From: Nemertoderma westbladi
Lineage: Eukaryota; Xenacoelomorpha; Nemertodermatida; Nemertodermatidae
Assembly (NCBI GenBank): GCA_032718475.1
Contig: JAUCBJ010007179.1
Location: forward strand, 124,001 to 188,000
Direction of reading: 5' to 3'
DNA: 64,000 nt
Part shown: positions 49,268 through 59,333 of the stretch, piece after piece
Layout of the letters: the number at the start of each line of letters is the position of its first letter
How positions within the stretch are numbered: position 1 is the stretch's first letter
Made by a program: the position numbers and the translations under genes
The notes under the pieces: model-generated
What the model was told of the DNA's origin: nothing
Seen by the model: the letters and a program-made list of their open reading frames with translations, nothing else
The model's database searches: none

Positions 49268-50575
49268 TCACCCCCGTGCAGAGCTGGTCCACCCACACTC
49301 CGTGGTGACGTCCATCTTTGTGGCCGCTGTAAGGCAGCTGGTCACCAATCGATAGAGGACTTCTCCAATACCAATTGGCCTGACTCCGGGCTCCTTGTCG
49401 ATGGCTATGAGGCGGCAGGCACGGAGAGCGCGGATCTCGCCCCATGGGACCAAGGTGATGGCGAGACGACAAGCCAACCCGGCGACTGCTTCATGCAGCC
49501 GTGAGCAATGGGCCTCGTACCGGGTGAGGATCGCACGCCAAAGTTCAGCGTCTCCACCTATGGGGCCGGTACTGTCATGCAGATAACGCGAAACCTTCAA
49601 GACAAGCTGCCCTGTGATAGCCACCTCTTCAAGGGGGTGTAACTCCTCGCACTGCTCGAACGAATTCGGGGATACTTCCATTTGAGGCGGGTGTTTACTC
49701 TCCAGGACGACTTGAATGGTGACACCAGCCGGCTGACCCTCGGCCTGGGTCTCGGGGTCCAAAACCCCGCCACTATCTCGATCTGTCACAATACGGACAG
49801 TGGCCCGGTTCTGTCCGGCCGGAATCTTCTGGTTGTAGACTCTAGCCGGATCAGGTGGTGCTGAACCCTGGCGTCTAACAAACTCCAAATTGCAGTGCTC
49901 CGCCTTGACTACCAACTGCCGAAACTCTTCCCGTTCCCACATTCCAATCCGTTGTAATATTGTGCGTCGGATATCCGCCCCCTTTACCACTTCCGGGTCC
50001 CGCTGGAACACAGTCGCGATGAAGCAAAGGGGGTGCTCAGAAGGGTGGACTCCCTTGGTCAATTTCTCCACCTCACTGACAAGAAACTCCGCCACCTTTC
50101 GCCCCACGTTGCCACCGGGCACTGTATAGAGGCGACCTGAAAGGCCAGCAAGTCGAGAGTGGCGGGCTCCCCAGTCCGGATCAGTTGAAACACCAGGGGC
50201 ATTGAGCCACGGTCCCCCAAAGGCGCTCTCCAGGCGGTCTGAAGTTGATGGATGGAGAGGATGAGGTCCTCCCGCAGGATCCTGGGTTACTGGGTCAGGG
50301 CCCATATCGACATTGCGCAGTAACGGGATCTGACTTATAACGGCGCTCGAATATGAGTCCAAATCGGAAGTCGAATTGCTGTGATCCTCCTCGAGGGACA
50401 AACCGACTGGATATACAGCTGAGGCAGGGATCGCACTTGTGGCAAGCCTGGTGGCTGACACGGTGAGGCTGTGAGGATTTTTGCAGTCGTCACAATCCGA
50501 CGGTTTACAGCCAACACAGGGACGTCCACCGCGGGTGCAGCGACACTTGGTTGATGGGCCACAAGACCCGGTCAT
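49268..50575 (-). pseudogene. RT element X, N-terminal segment
   Basis: 435 minus-strand codons. Residues 1-35 are Cys-rich (CGPSTKCRC, RPCVGCKPSDCDDC), a likely zinc-binding head. A central part of unknown function follows, then the start of the RT domain near the C-terminus, with ELWRAILTRYEAH, LVPWGEIRALRACRLIAID and GVRPIGIGEVLYRLV, the fingers of this family. The frame then shifts; the next codons (VDQLCTGVKAGIEGAVHAM) continue in another frame at 49.3-49.2 kb. It would have been the nucleic-acid-binding and fingers part of the enzyme. Confidence 0.75.
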
Positions 50576-50917
50576 TATTCAAGTATATATTTAATTAAAG
50601 TATTAATTATTCATTATTAAAGTTAGATAAGTTGTGCTTACCTAAGTTGGTTTGAGAAAGTGTTTTATGCAAATGACTTGGAGGCTGAATTATTAAATAT
50701 TTCTGAATTACCGCAATAAAGATATGGTGTATTATAGAGAAACAACTATAAATAAAATTTGATATTAATTTTCTATCTTTACTCTTCCAATCTCTTTATT
50801 GCTCTTCTGTCACTCAACTATTGAAAGAAAAAAGCATTATTGCATAAGTTTATTTCAATGTGAAATATTTACAAATTTGCGAAAATGCAGCTAACAATTT
50901 GTTGTATATTTTTTTAG
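50576..50917 (+). other. Intron sequence before EGF exon 2
   Basis: AT-rich, ending in a T-rich tract and TTTTTAG acceptor at 50911-50917. No other feature is seen. Confidence 0.6.
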
Positions 50918-51055
50918 ATGAGAATGAATGCGAAGAAGATTATATTGATTGCGGAAATGATAAAAGATGTCGCAATACTGTAGGCAGTTACAAATGCGAT
51001 TGCCAGGAGGGATACATGAATAGCGATAAAAGTGATACGACTTCACCCTGCATTG
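50918..51055 (+). CDS. Internal exon: calcium-binding EGF domain 2
   Basis: A 138-bp exon, phase 1 at both ends, between a TTTTTAG acceptor and a GGTGTGT donor. It encodes one EGF module starting DENEC with six cysteines in the expected spacing, including CRNTVGSYKCDC, which carries the Asn hydroxylation and calcium-ligand pattern, and ending TSPC. It is the same orientation and phase as the exon at 36172, so both can be spliced together without shifting frame. It is probably part of a secreted or membrane extracellular protein built of EGF modules. Confidence 0.87.
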
Positions 51056-51345
51056 GTGTGTGGATTACTAACAGTTAATTATAGACTACCTACACTTATT
51101 CTTGATAAATAAATAACGTCATAAGTAACGTCAACATTATAGTTTCATAGACTTTATAGCAACATAGACTTTATAGTAATGTGCTACCTATTTGCATTTA
51201 GTTTCTAATGAAGAGTTTAGACCCCCCCCCCCCCCCCCCCCCCTACCCTCCATCCCCTATATGATTTAGGCCTGCGGTACGTTAACTACAGCGATCAAGG
51301 CGCGGACTACCTTTTTAAAACGTTGAAATTATTTTATTTTTTTAG
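51056..51345 (+). other. Short intron with poly-C run
   Basis: A 290-bp intron between EGF exons 2 and 3. It contains a run of more than 20 C at about 51222-51243 and ends in a T-rich tract plus TTTAG. Confidence 0.75.
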
Positions 51346-51468
51346 ATATAAATGAATGTGAATTTGACACATACGAATGCGATAGCTTGAAAGTATGTAA
51401 CAATAATATGGGTGGTTACTCATGCGACTGTCAAACAGGCTATGAGCTGAACTCCGGTGATTGCTCAG
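51346..51468 (+). CDS. Internal exon: calcium-binding EGF domain 3
   Basis: A 123-bp exon, phase 1 at both ends, with a TTTTTAG acceptor and a GGTATGT donor. It encodes one EGF module starting DINEC with six cysteines (CNNNMGGYSCDC carries the calcium-binding hydroxylation motif) and ending SGDCS. It joins exon 2 in frame over only 290 bp, the most compact exon spacing in the window. No further EGF exon is visible to 64000, so later exons lie outside or the gene is incomplete. Confidence 0.87.
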
Positions 51469-52100
51469 GTATGTTACCGATAATAAAGTGGTTGCATACA
51501 TTTAGGGAACGGTAGGGATATTCTGCAGTTACATGCCAGCTTATCATACCCCAGGGTGCCAGGGTAGGGTAGAACTGGATATGTAAGTTGCCTATGAGCT
51601 GCTTAGGTTCTACTATTTAGTGTTTGTTCTTATCCCAATACCTCGAAATCTACATTTTATTGTCTACACCGTCAAAAGATACAAAACAAAAAAAAATAAT
51701 CACCAACGACTCTGAGAAAGTCCAAATATAACCAAAGCCTGTAACCTGAATTTTAACCAAACAATATGGAGTGCAGTGGGGTAACCCATTTCACTCCGCC
51801 CTACTAATTATTAATAATATGTAAGTATAATAGCTACTGGCTTGACAATTCTAAATATGTCATAAAAATTTAGAATATAATTATTGTTGGTCAATGGCCC
51901 ACTGCAACAGGATTTCTGTAATTTTTTTTAATAGCTAACGCGGTACCATTCTAGAATATTATCATTATTTTAAAAACGAATTTCCACATTTTGTAGAACA
52001 ATAATTTTGGAAAATATCGATATACTGAGAGCGCCACTTGTTTTTTTTGTAAACAATGGTTGCCTTTTCATAAAAAATATCAGATCATATACTCAGTAAT
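51469..52100. other. Intron or intergenic DNA
   Basis: AT-rich sequence after the third EGF exon with no further gene signal seen. Confidence 0.5.
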
Positions 52101-52674
52101 TCATTCACAAGAGTGTCCTCTCCAATAAGTTTCAAGGCTAATTGCAAAGGTGGTTTTAATGCGTTCTAATTCTTTCAAATCTCGGAGAGACAGGTATGAT
52201 GCACAGGGATCAATAGCATATAGTAGTACCGTTGGAGAAAATTTCATGTTGAAAATTCGAATTCCTGAAGTTACTGAAACTTTCTGTTGGTAGCGGGACA
52301 TGAGCCAATGGCCTGAAAACACTTCTCTTTTTTGTTTACCACGTGGTGATTGACTTAATGAGGACTGAATTTTTATACCCAAATAGTCATTGTTTACCAT
52401 GTAAAATATACCTGATGGGGATAATGAACCATTTTCGAAACTTGACAATTGTTGTTTTCTTTAAATTGATATACATCTCATTGGAGTAACACCATTCACT
52501 AACTACTGCATCAAAGGCTTTCTGTAATTTTTCACCATCTGATGTATAAGTGGCCCAATCATCATCATAGAAGATGAATATTAGCAGACTTCCTTTGCTC
52601 TGTAAAACCAGCGCAAGATCGGCAATGAATAACAGGACTAGTGTTGGATAACACACCCTGTTTTTCCATTCCAC
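52101..52674 (-). pseudogene. LINE reverse transcriptase fragment
   Basis: Two overlapping minus-strand frames form one decayed RT piece. The first (52674-52387) has LQKAFDAVVSEWCYSNEMYINLKKTTIVKFRKW, which follows the catalytic box in LINE RTs. The FYDDD just before it may be a degenerate YADD. The second (52448-52101) has the YLGIKI block and the later LKELERIKT region. A frameshift separates them and both ends are missing. Confidence 0.65.
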
Positions 52675-53154
52675 AGGGTAGGTGTCGCAGTGGAGTCAGA
52701 TATACCAGGTCAGGTATACCAACTCTCACGCTCATGGCCCACCATTGGCTATGCAGCTCATCTGCTGGGCCATGCCCTGTACCCCTGCTGCCAGGTACAG
52801 GTCGGAGTGAAGTGCAGACAGATTGGACATGTGAACACTCTACTCCAGACCAGCCGTCATTGGTAGATCACCATCTGCTTGGTCAGGCCATACACCCCTG
52901 CAGCCAAGTATATAGTATGACCTACTATAGTGTAACTATAGTAGTGGTGGTAGTAGTAGTAGTAGCATGGCCTATATATATATACGGCCTAACATGTTGT
53001 CGATTTGGCCTTAAAAAAGAGGCCAGTTTTTTTTACACTAATTTAATATTTTGATACGGGGAGAGTTCTATAAATTGCCATTTGCTGCAATTTGGTCAAC
53101 GGACGTAATTGAAGTCTCTTCGTTAAGCAAGATACTAAATTTTATGGTAGCTAA
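52675..53154. other. Non-coding sequence, nothing recognised
   Basis: Contains a phrase CAGGTATACCA and a short GGT/AGT run at about 52943-52966, but no supported gene or element. Confidence 0.4.
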
Positions 53155-53707
53155 TGTTTTAGATAGGTTTAGCTAGTAATTTCAACACTGGTTCCGACAT
53201 CCTACTTCCCTCTATAAATTTTTTGTAGTAGCTAGTTCTTATTACTATTTGTATAGAAAATGTTCCAGAACATGTTAGCTATTTATTTTTAAAAAATTAT
53301 GTTCTAGAATAAATATTTTTTGTTCTAGAACATTTTTTAGAAAATAATCTGGATTCTATTTAAAACGCATGGAATCGTTCTAAAACGTGTTTAAAATCAA
53401 TAAAAAAAAATGTTCAAAAATTTATTTTATTCACAATATATTTTTTTCACAATTTTTTTTATTGATTTTAAACACGTTTTAGAACGATTCCATGCGTTTT
53501 AAATAGAATCCAGATTTTTTTCTAAAAAATGTTCTAGAACAAAGATATTTGTTCTAGAACATAACTTTTTTAAAAATGAATAGCTAAAATGTTCTGGAAC
53601 ATTTTCTATACAAATAGTAATAAGAACTAGCTACTACAAAAAATGTATAAAGGGAAGTAGGATATCGGAACCAGTGTTGAAATTACTAGCTAAACCTATC
53701 TAAAACA
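53155..53707. mobile_element. 553-bp foldback (long inverted repeat) element
   Basis: Arms of about 255 bp (53155-53410 and 53453-53707) are near-perfect reverse complements around a 42-bp AT-rich centre. The ends are TGTTTTAGATAGG and CCTATCTAAAACA. No clear target duplication is seen. Each arm carries three TTC(T/C)(A/G)GAA palindromes such as TGTTCTAGAACA. Confidence 0.85.
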
Positions 53708-54062
53708 CTACAAAACATCTTAGTCCGGCAGCCACGTACCTCTTTTTGGCCCAACCGAAAATTTTTGGACGGATTACATTTTTTGGATGTTTTGGTGTCT
53801 AGGAGTCCCTCTTAACATAAAAAAGTGATTTATGGACTTTGACACCTTGGGCAATTTGAATTAATGACCCGTTTCTATGGACTACAGCAATTTCTTTGAA
53901 AGCTTAGCAATCAGATTGGCGATTAACTGGTGGGCTTGAACTGGTGGTAATTTTGATCGAAAATATGAAAACTTTAGAGAAACTATTGAAGTGTTGCTAT
54001 GGTAACGAAGGCACTACAACTATCTCTATCTTTCCAAGGAAAAACTACTATGCCTACTGACA

Positions 54063-55483
54063 CTCATGTGGGTATTACTACACCTTGGGTCACACCTGAC
54101 AAATTTAATTATAAGCATGTTTTATAGTGTTTTAAGCGTACTGTAACAATAGTAATTGAATTCTAGAATGTTTTATATTTATTATAACCACTTGCACAAA
54201 GCGCATAACTGTCGAATAACAGTACTTTGTCGCTATGAGTGATGTTTCACGTCATTCACATTTAAGATTGTCGAATGATTTAAATATAAAGGAAATTGGT
54301 GCAAAATTATGCTCTGAAGAGAATGCAATTAACTATGCACAGTCATCCGGATTGTTACCTTCTGCAAACGCTGAATCAACATTTAAGTCAGAAGGATGTA
54401 CTTATAGTGCATACATTTGGAGGAGAATGAGATATGGATTTCCTAGGTTGACCTGGCGCTGTAGGGGACCTCACAAACATCAAAGATCAGCTCGTGAAGG
54501 TACGTGGTTCAGTTCGAGTTCTAATTTGCTTGTGGAGCAAATTTTCTGGATCATGTTCATTTTTATAATCAACATGTCCGCTAGAATCACACTACGATTG
54601 CTTGATGGACTGGTAGGAAAGTCTATGACTAAGATAGTGGATTGGCAAAATTACATTAGAGAGCTGTTCGCAAAAGACAACGATAACGCTGAGCTAATGG
54701 GGGGAGTTGGGGAAACAGTACAAATCGACGAATCATTGTTTCGTGGAAGAAGAAAATATAAACGTGGGCGAAGACTTCTAGGAGATGTACCTTTCAAAAA
54801 GCGTAATCGAAAGATAAAACATAAGGTTGTAGGAACTAGATCTAACAATTATGGTACTATGGTTGTTGGACCCTGGATTTTTGGCATAGCTTGGAAGCGA
54901 CCGGATCGAGAAGTAGACGTTAGAATGTTCATAGTTAAAAGAAGGAACATGAGAACCTTGCGTCCGATTCTAGAGAACAATGTCAAAGGTGGTACAACGA
55001 TATTTAGCGACGAATGGGCTGCATACTGCGGCAAAACTGTTGGGATAACTAGCAAACGTTTTCCATGGAAAGCCTGTGACGGTAGCGGTAAATACTTCCA
55101 CAAACACGTAAACCACAGTAAGAAGGGGCGTGGTAGATTCGTAGACCAGATCACCGGAGCGAACACGCAACTTATAGAAGGATTATGGGGACATGCCAAA
55201 CTTATGATAATGAAGCAACGGAAAGGCACTAGATTGAATTTACTTCAAAGTCACCTAGATGAGTATCGGTGGAGGATGCTTCACAAACGTTCACCGTTTA
55301 ACGACCTTATTGAATTAGTAAAGCAAGAGTATCCAATTAACTAACTGTTAATATACATTCTAGAACAATTATCTATTTATTAATATACATTGTAGAACAA
55401 TATTAGTATTCTTAAATAACCTATTTATGTATTAAAAAAAAATTTCGTAGGTGTGACCCAAGGTGTAGTAATACCCTCATGTG
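54063..55483 (+). mobile_element. Complete Merlin DNA transposon
   Basis: An 8-bp target duplication CTCATGTG (54063-54070, 55476-55483) brackets a 1,405-bp element with 27-bp perfect terminal inverted repeats starting GGTATTACTACACC (54071-54097, 55449-55475). The only gene is a 369-codon transposase with an intact DDE triad. An 8-9-bp duplication, GG-starting TIRs and an IS1016/ISXO2-type transposase define the Merlin superfamily. All visible parts are intact, so the copy may be recent and possibly still functional. Confidence 0.93.
54235..55344 (+). CDS. Merlin transposase (ISXO2/IS1016-type DDE)
   Basis: 369 codons, uninterrupted, no intron. The N-terminal third has a Cys-containing region (C55, C76) and a W-R-C-R-GPHKH-R segment resembling the zinc-ribbon-like DNA-binding part of this family. 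The catalytic core shows D165 in TVQIDESLFRGR, D259 in TTIFSDEWAAY and E315 in NTQLIEGLWGHAK, the expected DDE triad, plus the family phrase HVNHSK before the last block. A KYKRGR basic stretch follows the first Asp. It cuts and pastes the element at its terminal inverted repeats. It lies 164 bp from the left end, with 131 bp after its stop. I chose the first ATG of the frame; homologues have similar length. Confidence 0.93.
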   Translation: MSDVSRHSHLRLSNDLNIKEIGAKLCSEENAINYAQSSGLLPSANAESTFKSEGCTYSAYIWRRMRYGFPRLTWRCRGPHKHQRSAREGTWFSSSSNLLVEQIFWIMFIFIINMSARITLRLLDGLVGKSMTKIVDWQNYIRELFAKDNDNAELMGGVGETVQIDESLFRGRRKYKRGRRLLGDVPFKKRNRKIKHKVVGTRSNNYGTMVVGPWIFGIAWKRPDREVDVRMFIVKRRNMRTLRPILENNVKGGTTIFSDEWAAYCGKTVGITSKRFPWKACDGSGKYFHKHVNHSKKGRGRFVDQITGANTQLIEGLWGHAKLMIMKQRKGTRLNLLQSHLDEYRWRMLHKRSPFNDLIELVKQEYPIN

Positions 55484-57065
55484 TTTTTTGTTTCGTCTGT
55501 GCACTTTATTAATAATATGTTTCCCTAAACTAGAACGCCATCAAGATGGCTTTAAACGAACCTGTCTTACACAGACTCCAAGAAACAGATGGGATTGGAA
55601 GATGCAAACCAAGAATGACTTGCATCAACCAAAAAACTGCCTCCCATCTAATGTAATACACATTCGCCTAGGCAAACAAATCATAATCACAATTACTACG
55701 ATGATGTGTGAAATGGTATCCATATCCGCAACCTGAGAAACGGCCCAAAAGAGCAGTTTATTCTGCGGAGGGGTCTTTTCTGTATTAGATAAATAAAATA
55801 AAGAACACTATAATTACAGTATTTATACCTGATACATTCTCAGTTAGCCTAATAAAAACATCGGAGCAACCAATATAATGTACATGTACAAGCATCCTAT
55901 GAAAGTTTGTGAAATGTTCCCTTAAGTCTACCCAACAGCCGTTGGTACCCGGCTGGCAGCCACCCTGGTTCAGTTTTATGGTTTTGTTAGTTTAATCGAC
56001 AGCTGTTGTAAACGTCCCAGATATACAAAACCTACTAAGCCTTTGCATTACAATTGAGCTTAGCCTAAGTTGATGACAGTATTATAACGATGACAATTAG
56101 GCCCTATAGATACATACGATATATAAATGATGTACTGCTTGACATTACACTAACTGGCTGAATAGAGATAGAACTATAATAATACGTTTGGCATTCTGTC
56201 AGATTTCAGTAGTAAGTAACCTCATAATAATTGCTAAATATCAATCACCTGAAAAACATTTCAAGCAAGGGAGTTGTGGGTATTTAATTTCGCGTTCAAT
56301 AATGTTGAAAATATGCAAATATTTCGAATATCGCACTTCGAATCGTTCCCAACTTTTTTATTCAACAACTAGACAACAATTGATAAATACTTGCGTTTAC
56401 AATTTTACAATGCATGCAAGTGGTTTCAAGCCATTTGGTGAACATACATAGTGAGTGATATATATAGGTAAATATATCCATCGTGTTTTTGCCGGCCTCA
56501 GCTTTAGACAAAAACTACCCAGTCTAAAGACAGGTTCGTTATAATATGCACCATCAATTTTGTTATCGCACGCAAATGTTATCGCACTCCCCTCATCTTT
56601 TAAATTTTGGGAAATTTCTATAATATTTAAATCAGTGGACTGTCTCGAATATAAATGTCTTTGAATGTTTGTACTCATAATGTCAAAAAACACAAATGAA
56701 TCTTTAAAATATGAAATGAATATAAACGTTCTAGAATTGTGTTGTAGTTGGAAACAATATTTAAATAAACTTAGTACACTTATAATATCGGTTAAAATAC
56801 ACAATAAAAAAAAATTAAAATGGTGACCCACTCCACAGTGGTGCCTGTTTATAACACCTTTTTAATGCTAAATATACAAAATTTATTTAATGCATGGCGA
56901 ACATGGAGACTATGCATTTTATATTATTCATTGTTTGATTATAATACAATAAATATGAGATTACGAAAAGTTTGCGCATTAATCTTTAGTGCAGTTGCAC
57001 AATTCTGTGCAATCATGTTGGTTTTTTCTGCAGGTGCACTTCTGCGATTTACATTGGATTTTGGA
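55484..57065. other. Gene-poor interior of the 7.2-kb interval
   Basis: AT-rich DNA. A 144-codon minus-strand frame at 56397-56831 and short plus-strand frames show no recognised motif. I would not call genes here. Confidence 0.45.
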
Positions 57066-57966
57066 TTAACAGTTACACCGAATTAATTGCAAAATGCAAT
57101 CCGGAGCTGGTGGTATGCCCTCAGGGATTGCAATCGGGAAAAGTTGATTGTTAGCTATTCTCCACCCATATTTTCTGGGGTCTACACTAGGTGGTCTAAT
57201 TTCCATTGAGTTCTTCCACACCTTTACTTGCAAATGGGTTCTTTTCACGTTCTCTGAGGAGTCAGTGGCTGGTGGTATTGTTTGCAGCTTTGCACAGCTG
57301 GAAATTGTTTTTTTCTGTGCACACCTTTTGTCGTGACTGGGTCATGTTGTCTGAGTCATATCCATAGCAGTCACGCCTGTCAGTTATAAAGTGAGTACAT
57401 TCCATTAAGACTGTAGATTGCGGTGCTTCCATATCTCCCAAACAAGTAAGAGTGAGTCCTTTCTCCAAAGCCTTGATGACTTTCGCTTTGCCAATCCCAA
57501 ACATACTCGCAACTGTTTCACACCCAGATAATGCATGGCCACCCAAAAGATTTCCTATGATACCACGATACATTTTTACTGTATCGCCTACGTCTATTAC
57601 TGTGGTACGGTTTTTTAATGGGGATTTTTTGAAAATTGAATTGGTTATACCTGTTCTTTCCCTCAGATAAAAATGTAATAATAGAAGAAATACAGAATAT
57701 TTATCTGCGAAAATGCGCATAGCGCGCATGTTCTGTGGAAACTTTTTCCCCGATAACATCTTCGAAACACCGCCAAAATACACACGATACACTTCAGAGA
57801 GGCCGGTTTCAACCATTAAACTTCCTATTGCATTGATCCAATGAAACTCATTAATGTATGCATCCCCCCCTAATGTAAGTCCACCGTATTGAACAGGAAA
57901 ATACCAAATTACATGTGACATCTTTGAGGAACTCATGGTCAATACATTTAGCTCAATGTAGACCAA
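57066..57966 (-). pseudogene. Fragment of HAL(S/T)GC(E/D)T family protein
   Basis: Two minus-strand frames (57966-57262, 234 codons; 57248-57066) make one broken C-terminal part. The first has GNLLGGHALSGCETVASMFGIGKAKVIKAL, close to the HALTGCDT-F-GIGK block found in many invertebrate hypothetical proteins. That block resembles the helix-hairpin-helix of FEN/PIN-like nucleases. The second has LQVKVWKNSM, DPRKYGW and PAPDCILQLIRCNC, the same family's C-terminus. The usual Cys-rich tail after CNC is lost. Whether the source is a host gene family or mobile-element cargo is not clear. Confidence 0.6.
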
Positions 57967-58082
57967 TAGCAGACCCCGCCAAAATTTTAATGGAAAGGCA
58001 TTACCGCATTTGAAATAATAATAGTATAACTCTATAACCAGTATAACACTTGATATCTATGTCATTCTAGTTCTTTTGACAT

Positions 58083-58528
58083 TGTGATAGTACGTCTCAT
58101 AGGCTGCCTCATCCTGGGCATATTGGTTGAGTTGATTTGGGATATTGTGCAGAGCTCTATTGTGGACCCAGAGGGAAATGTGTCACTCTATTGTTAGGCT
58201 TACCGCTAACAGCCTGTATTCACTTAACAGCCTATTGTTAGGCTTACCGCTAACAGCCTGTATTCACTTAACAGGTAAAACAGCTGTGGTTTACATCTAT
58301 TTGGAGCTCTGTGCACGGGGTTTGATATAGGCAGTACCGTATCGAGAGTGTAGAGTCCGAGGTTGTGGGTTGGTGTAGGTTTTGTTTTTGTATTTATGTA
58401 GTATTTCCGTTATGTATTGTCGCTGATACTTTTAGCAAATGAAAATAAAGTCTGTAACTTTAAGAAATTGTATATTTACGACAAACCATATCGACCCTGA
58501 ATCCCGGGACCTGGGGTGAACTCTCACA
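58083..58528 (+). repeat. 5' LTR (446 bp)
   Basis: Contains a 43-bp tandem duplication (CTATTGTTAGGCTTACCGC..., about 58190-58275) and an AATAAA polyadenylation signal near 58443. Confidence 0.9.
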
Positions 58529-58883
58529 TGACAGTTACAATTGCAAGGGATTTATTATATAGGTGCATTTGCTGGTCGTAACCTGCAGTACTTATGTATT
58601 TGTTACACATTGTGTGTAGGTAGATGATATAACCTGTGTAGGTAGATGATATAACCGAGCCTAGATGTTATATGAGCGGCTTTACTTCCACTTTAGGATT
58701 TTACTCCTTTGAGCTACGCCTACTGTTTTCATTATATTACTGCAATATCGTTTATATGGTTTAGCTTGATATATATACTGTATGTAGCTATTTGTTAGAT
58801 ATATTTTTTTCCGGTAACGTACAAATATGTTTGAGGGGGGGATATGATAGCTCGAGGACGATACTTTTTAAGGAGGGGGGAGA

Positions 58884-59329
58884 TGTGATAGTACGTCTCA
58901 TAGGCTGCCTCATCCTGGGGATATTGGTTGAGTTGATTTGGGATATTGTGCAGAGCTCTATTGTGGACCCAGAGGGAAATGTGTCACTCTATTGTTAGGC
59001 TTACCGCTAACAGCCTGTATTCACTTAACAGCCTATTGTTAGGCTTACCGCTAACAGCCTGTATTCACTTAACAGGTAAAACAGCTGTGGTTTACATCTA
59101 TTTGGAGCTCTGTGCACGGGGTTTGATATAGGCAGTACCGTATCGAGAGTGTAGAGTCCGAGGTTGTGGGTTGGTGTAGGTTTTGTTTTTGTATTTATGT
59201 AGTATTTCCGTTATGTATTGTCGCTGATACTTTTAGCAAATGAAAATAAAGTCTGTAACTTTAAGAAATTGTATATTTACGACAAACCATATCGACCCTG
59301 AATCCCGGGACCTGGGGTGAACTCTCACA
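58884..59329 (+). repeat. 3' LTR (446 bp)
   Basis: Same length and structure as the 5' LTR, including the 43-bp duplication and AATAAA signal. Confidence 0.9.
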
Positions 59330-59333
59330 ACAT

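Larger units (their letters stand above)
43656..50575 (-). mobile_element. Old reverse-transcriptase element, split by two insertions
   Basis: Four minus-strand segments (50575-49268, 49252-48412, about 46866-46436, 44110-43670) read in order as one RT protein family: Cys-rich N-terminus, RT fingers with RPIGIGE, palm with TQGDP and YADD, then a C-terminal domain with a GCG--F---HALNC zinc-type motif. I recognise the family from many invertebrate hypothetical proteins but cannot assign its clade. At its 3' end a phrase GGTTAATACCGAT is repeated (about 43658-43682). The gaps are filled by a LINE (46868-48407) and a Polinton-like element (44111-46429), and codons resume across both junctions. 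Confidence 0.82.
58079..59333 (+). mobile_element. Internally deleted LTR element (no coding capacity)
   Basis: Two 446-bp LTRs (58083-58528, 58884-59329; TGTGATAG...CTCACA) flank only 355 bp. ACAT at 58079-58082 and 59330-59333 is the target duplication. A purine tract (AAGGAGGGGGGAGA) precedes the 3' LTR. One substitution (GGGCAT versus GGGGAT near the LTR start) is the only difference I see. The interior has no gene and keeps a G-rich 3' region typical of Gypsy-like elements. It is a TRIM-like or deletion derivative. Confidence 0.9.
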
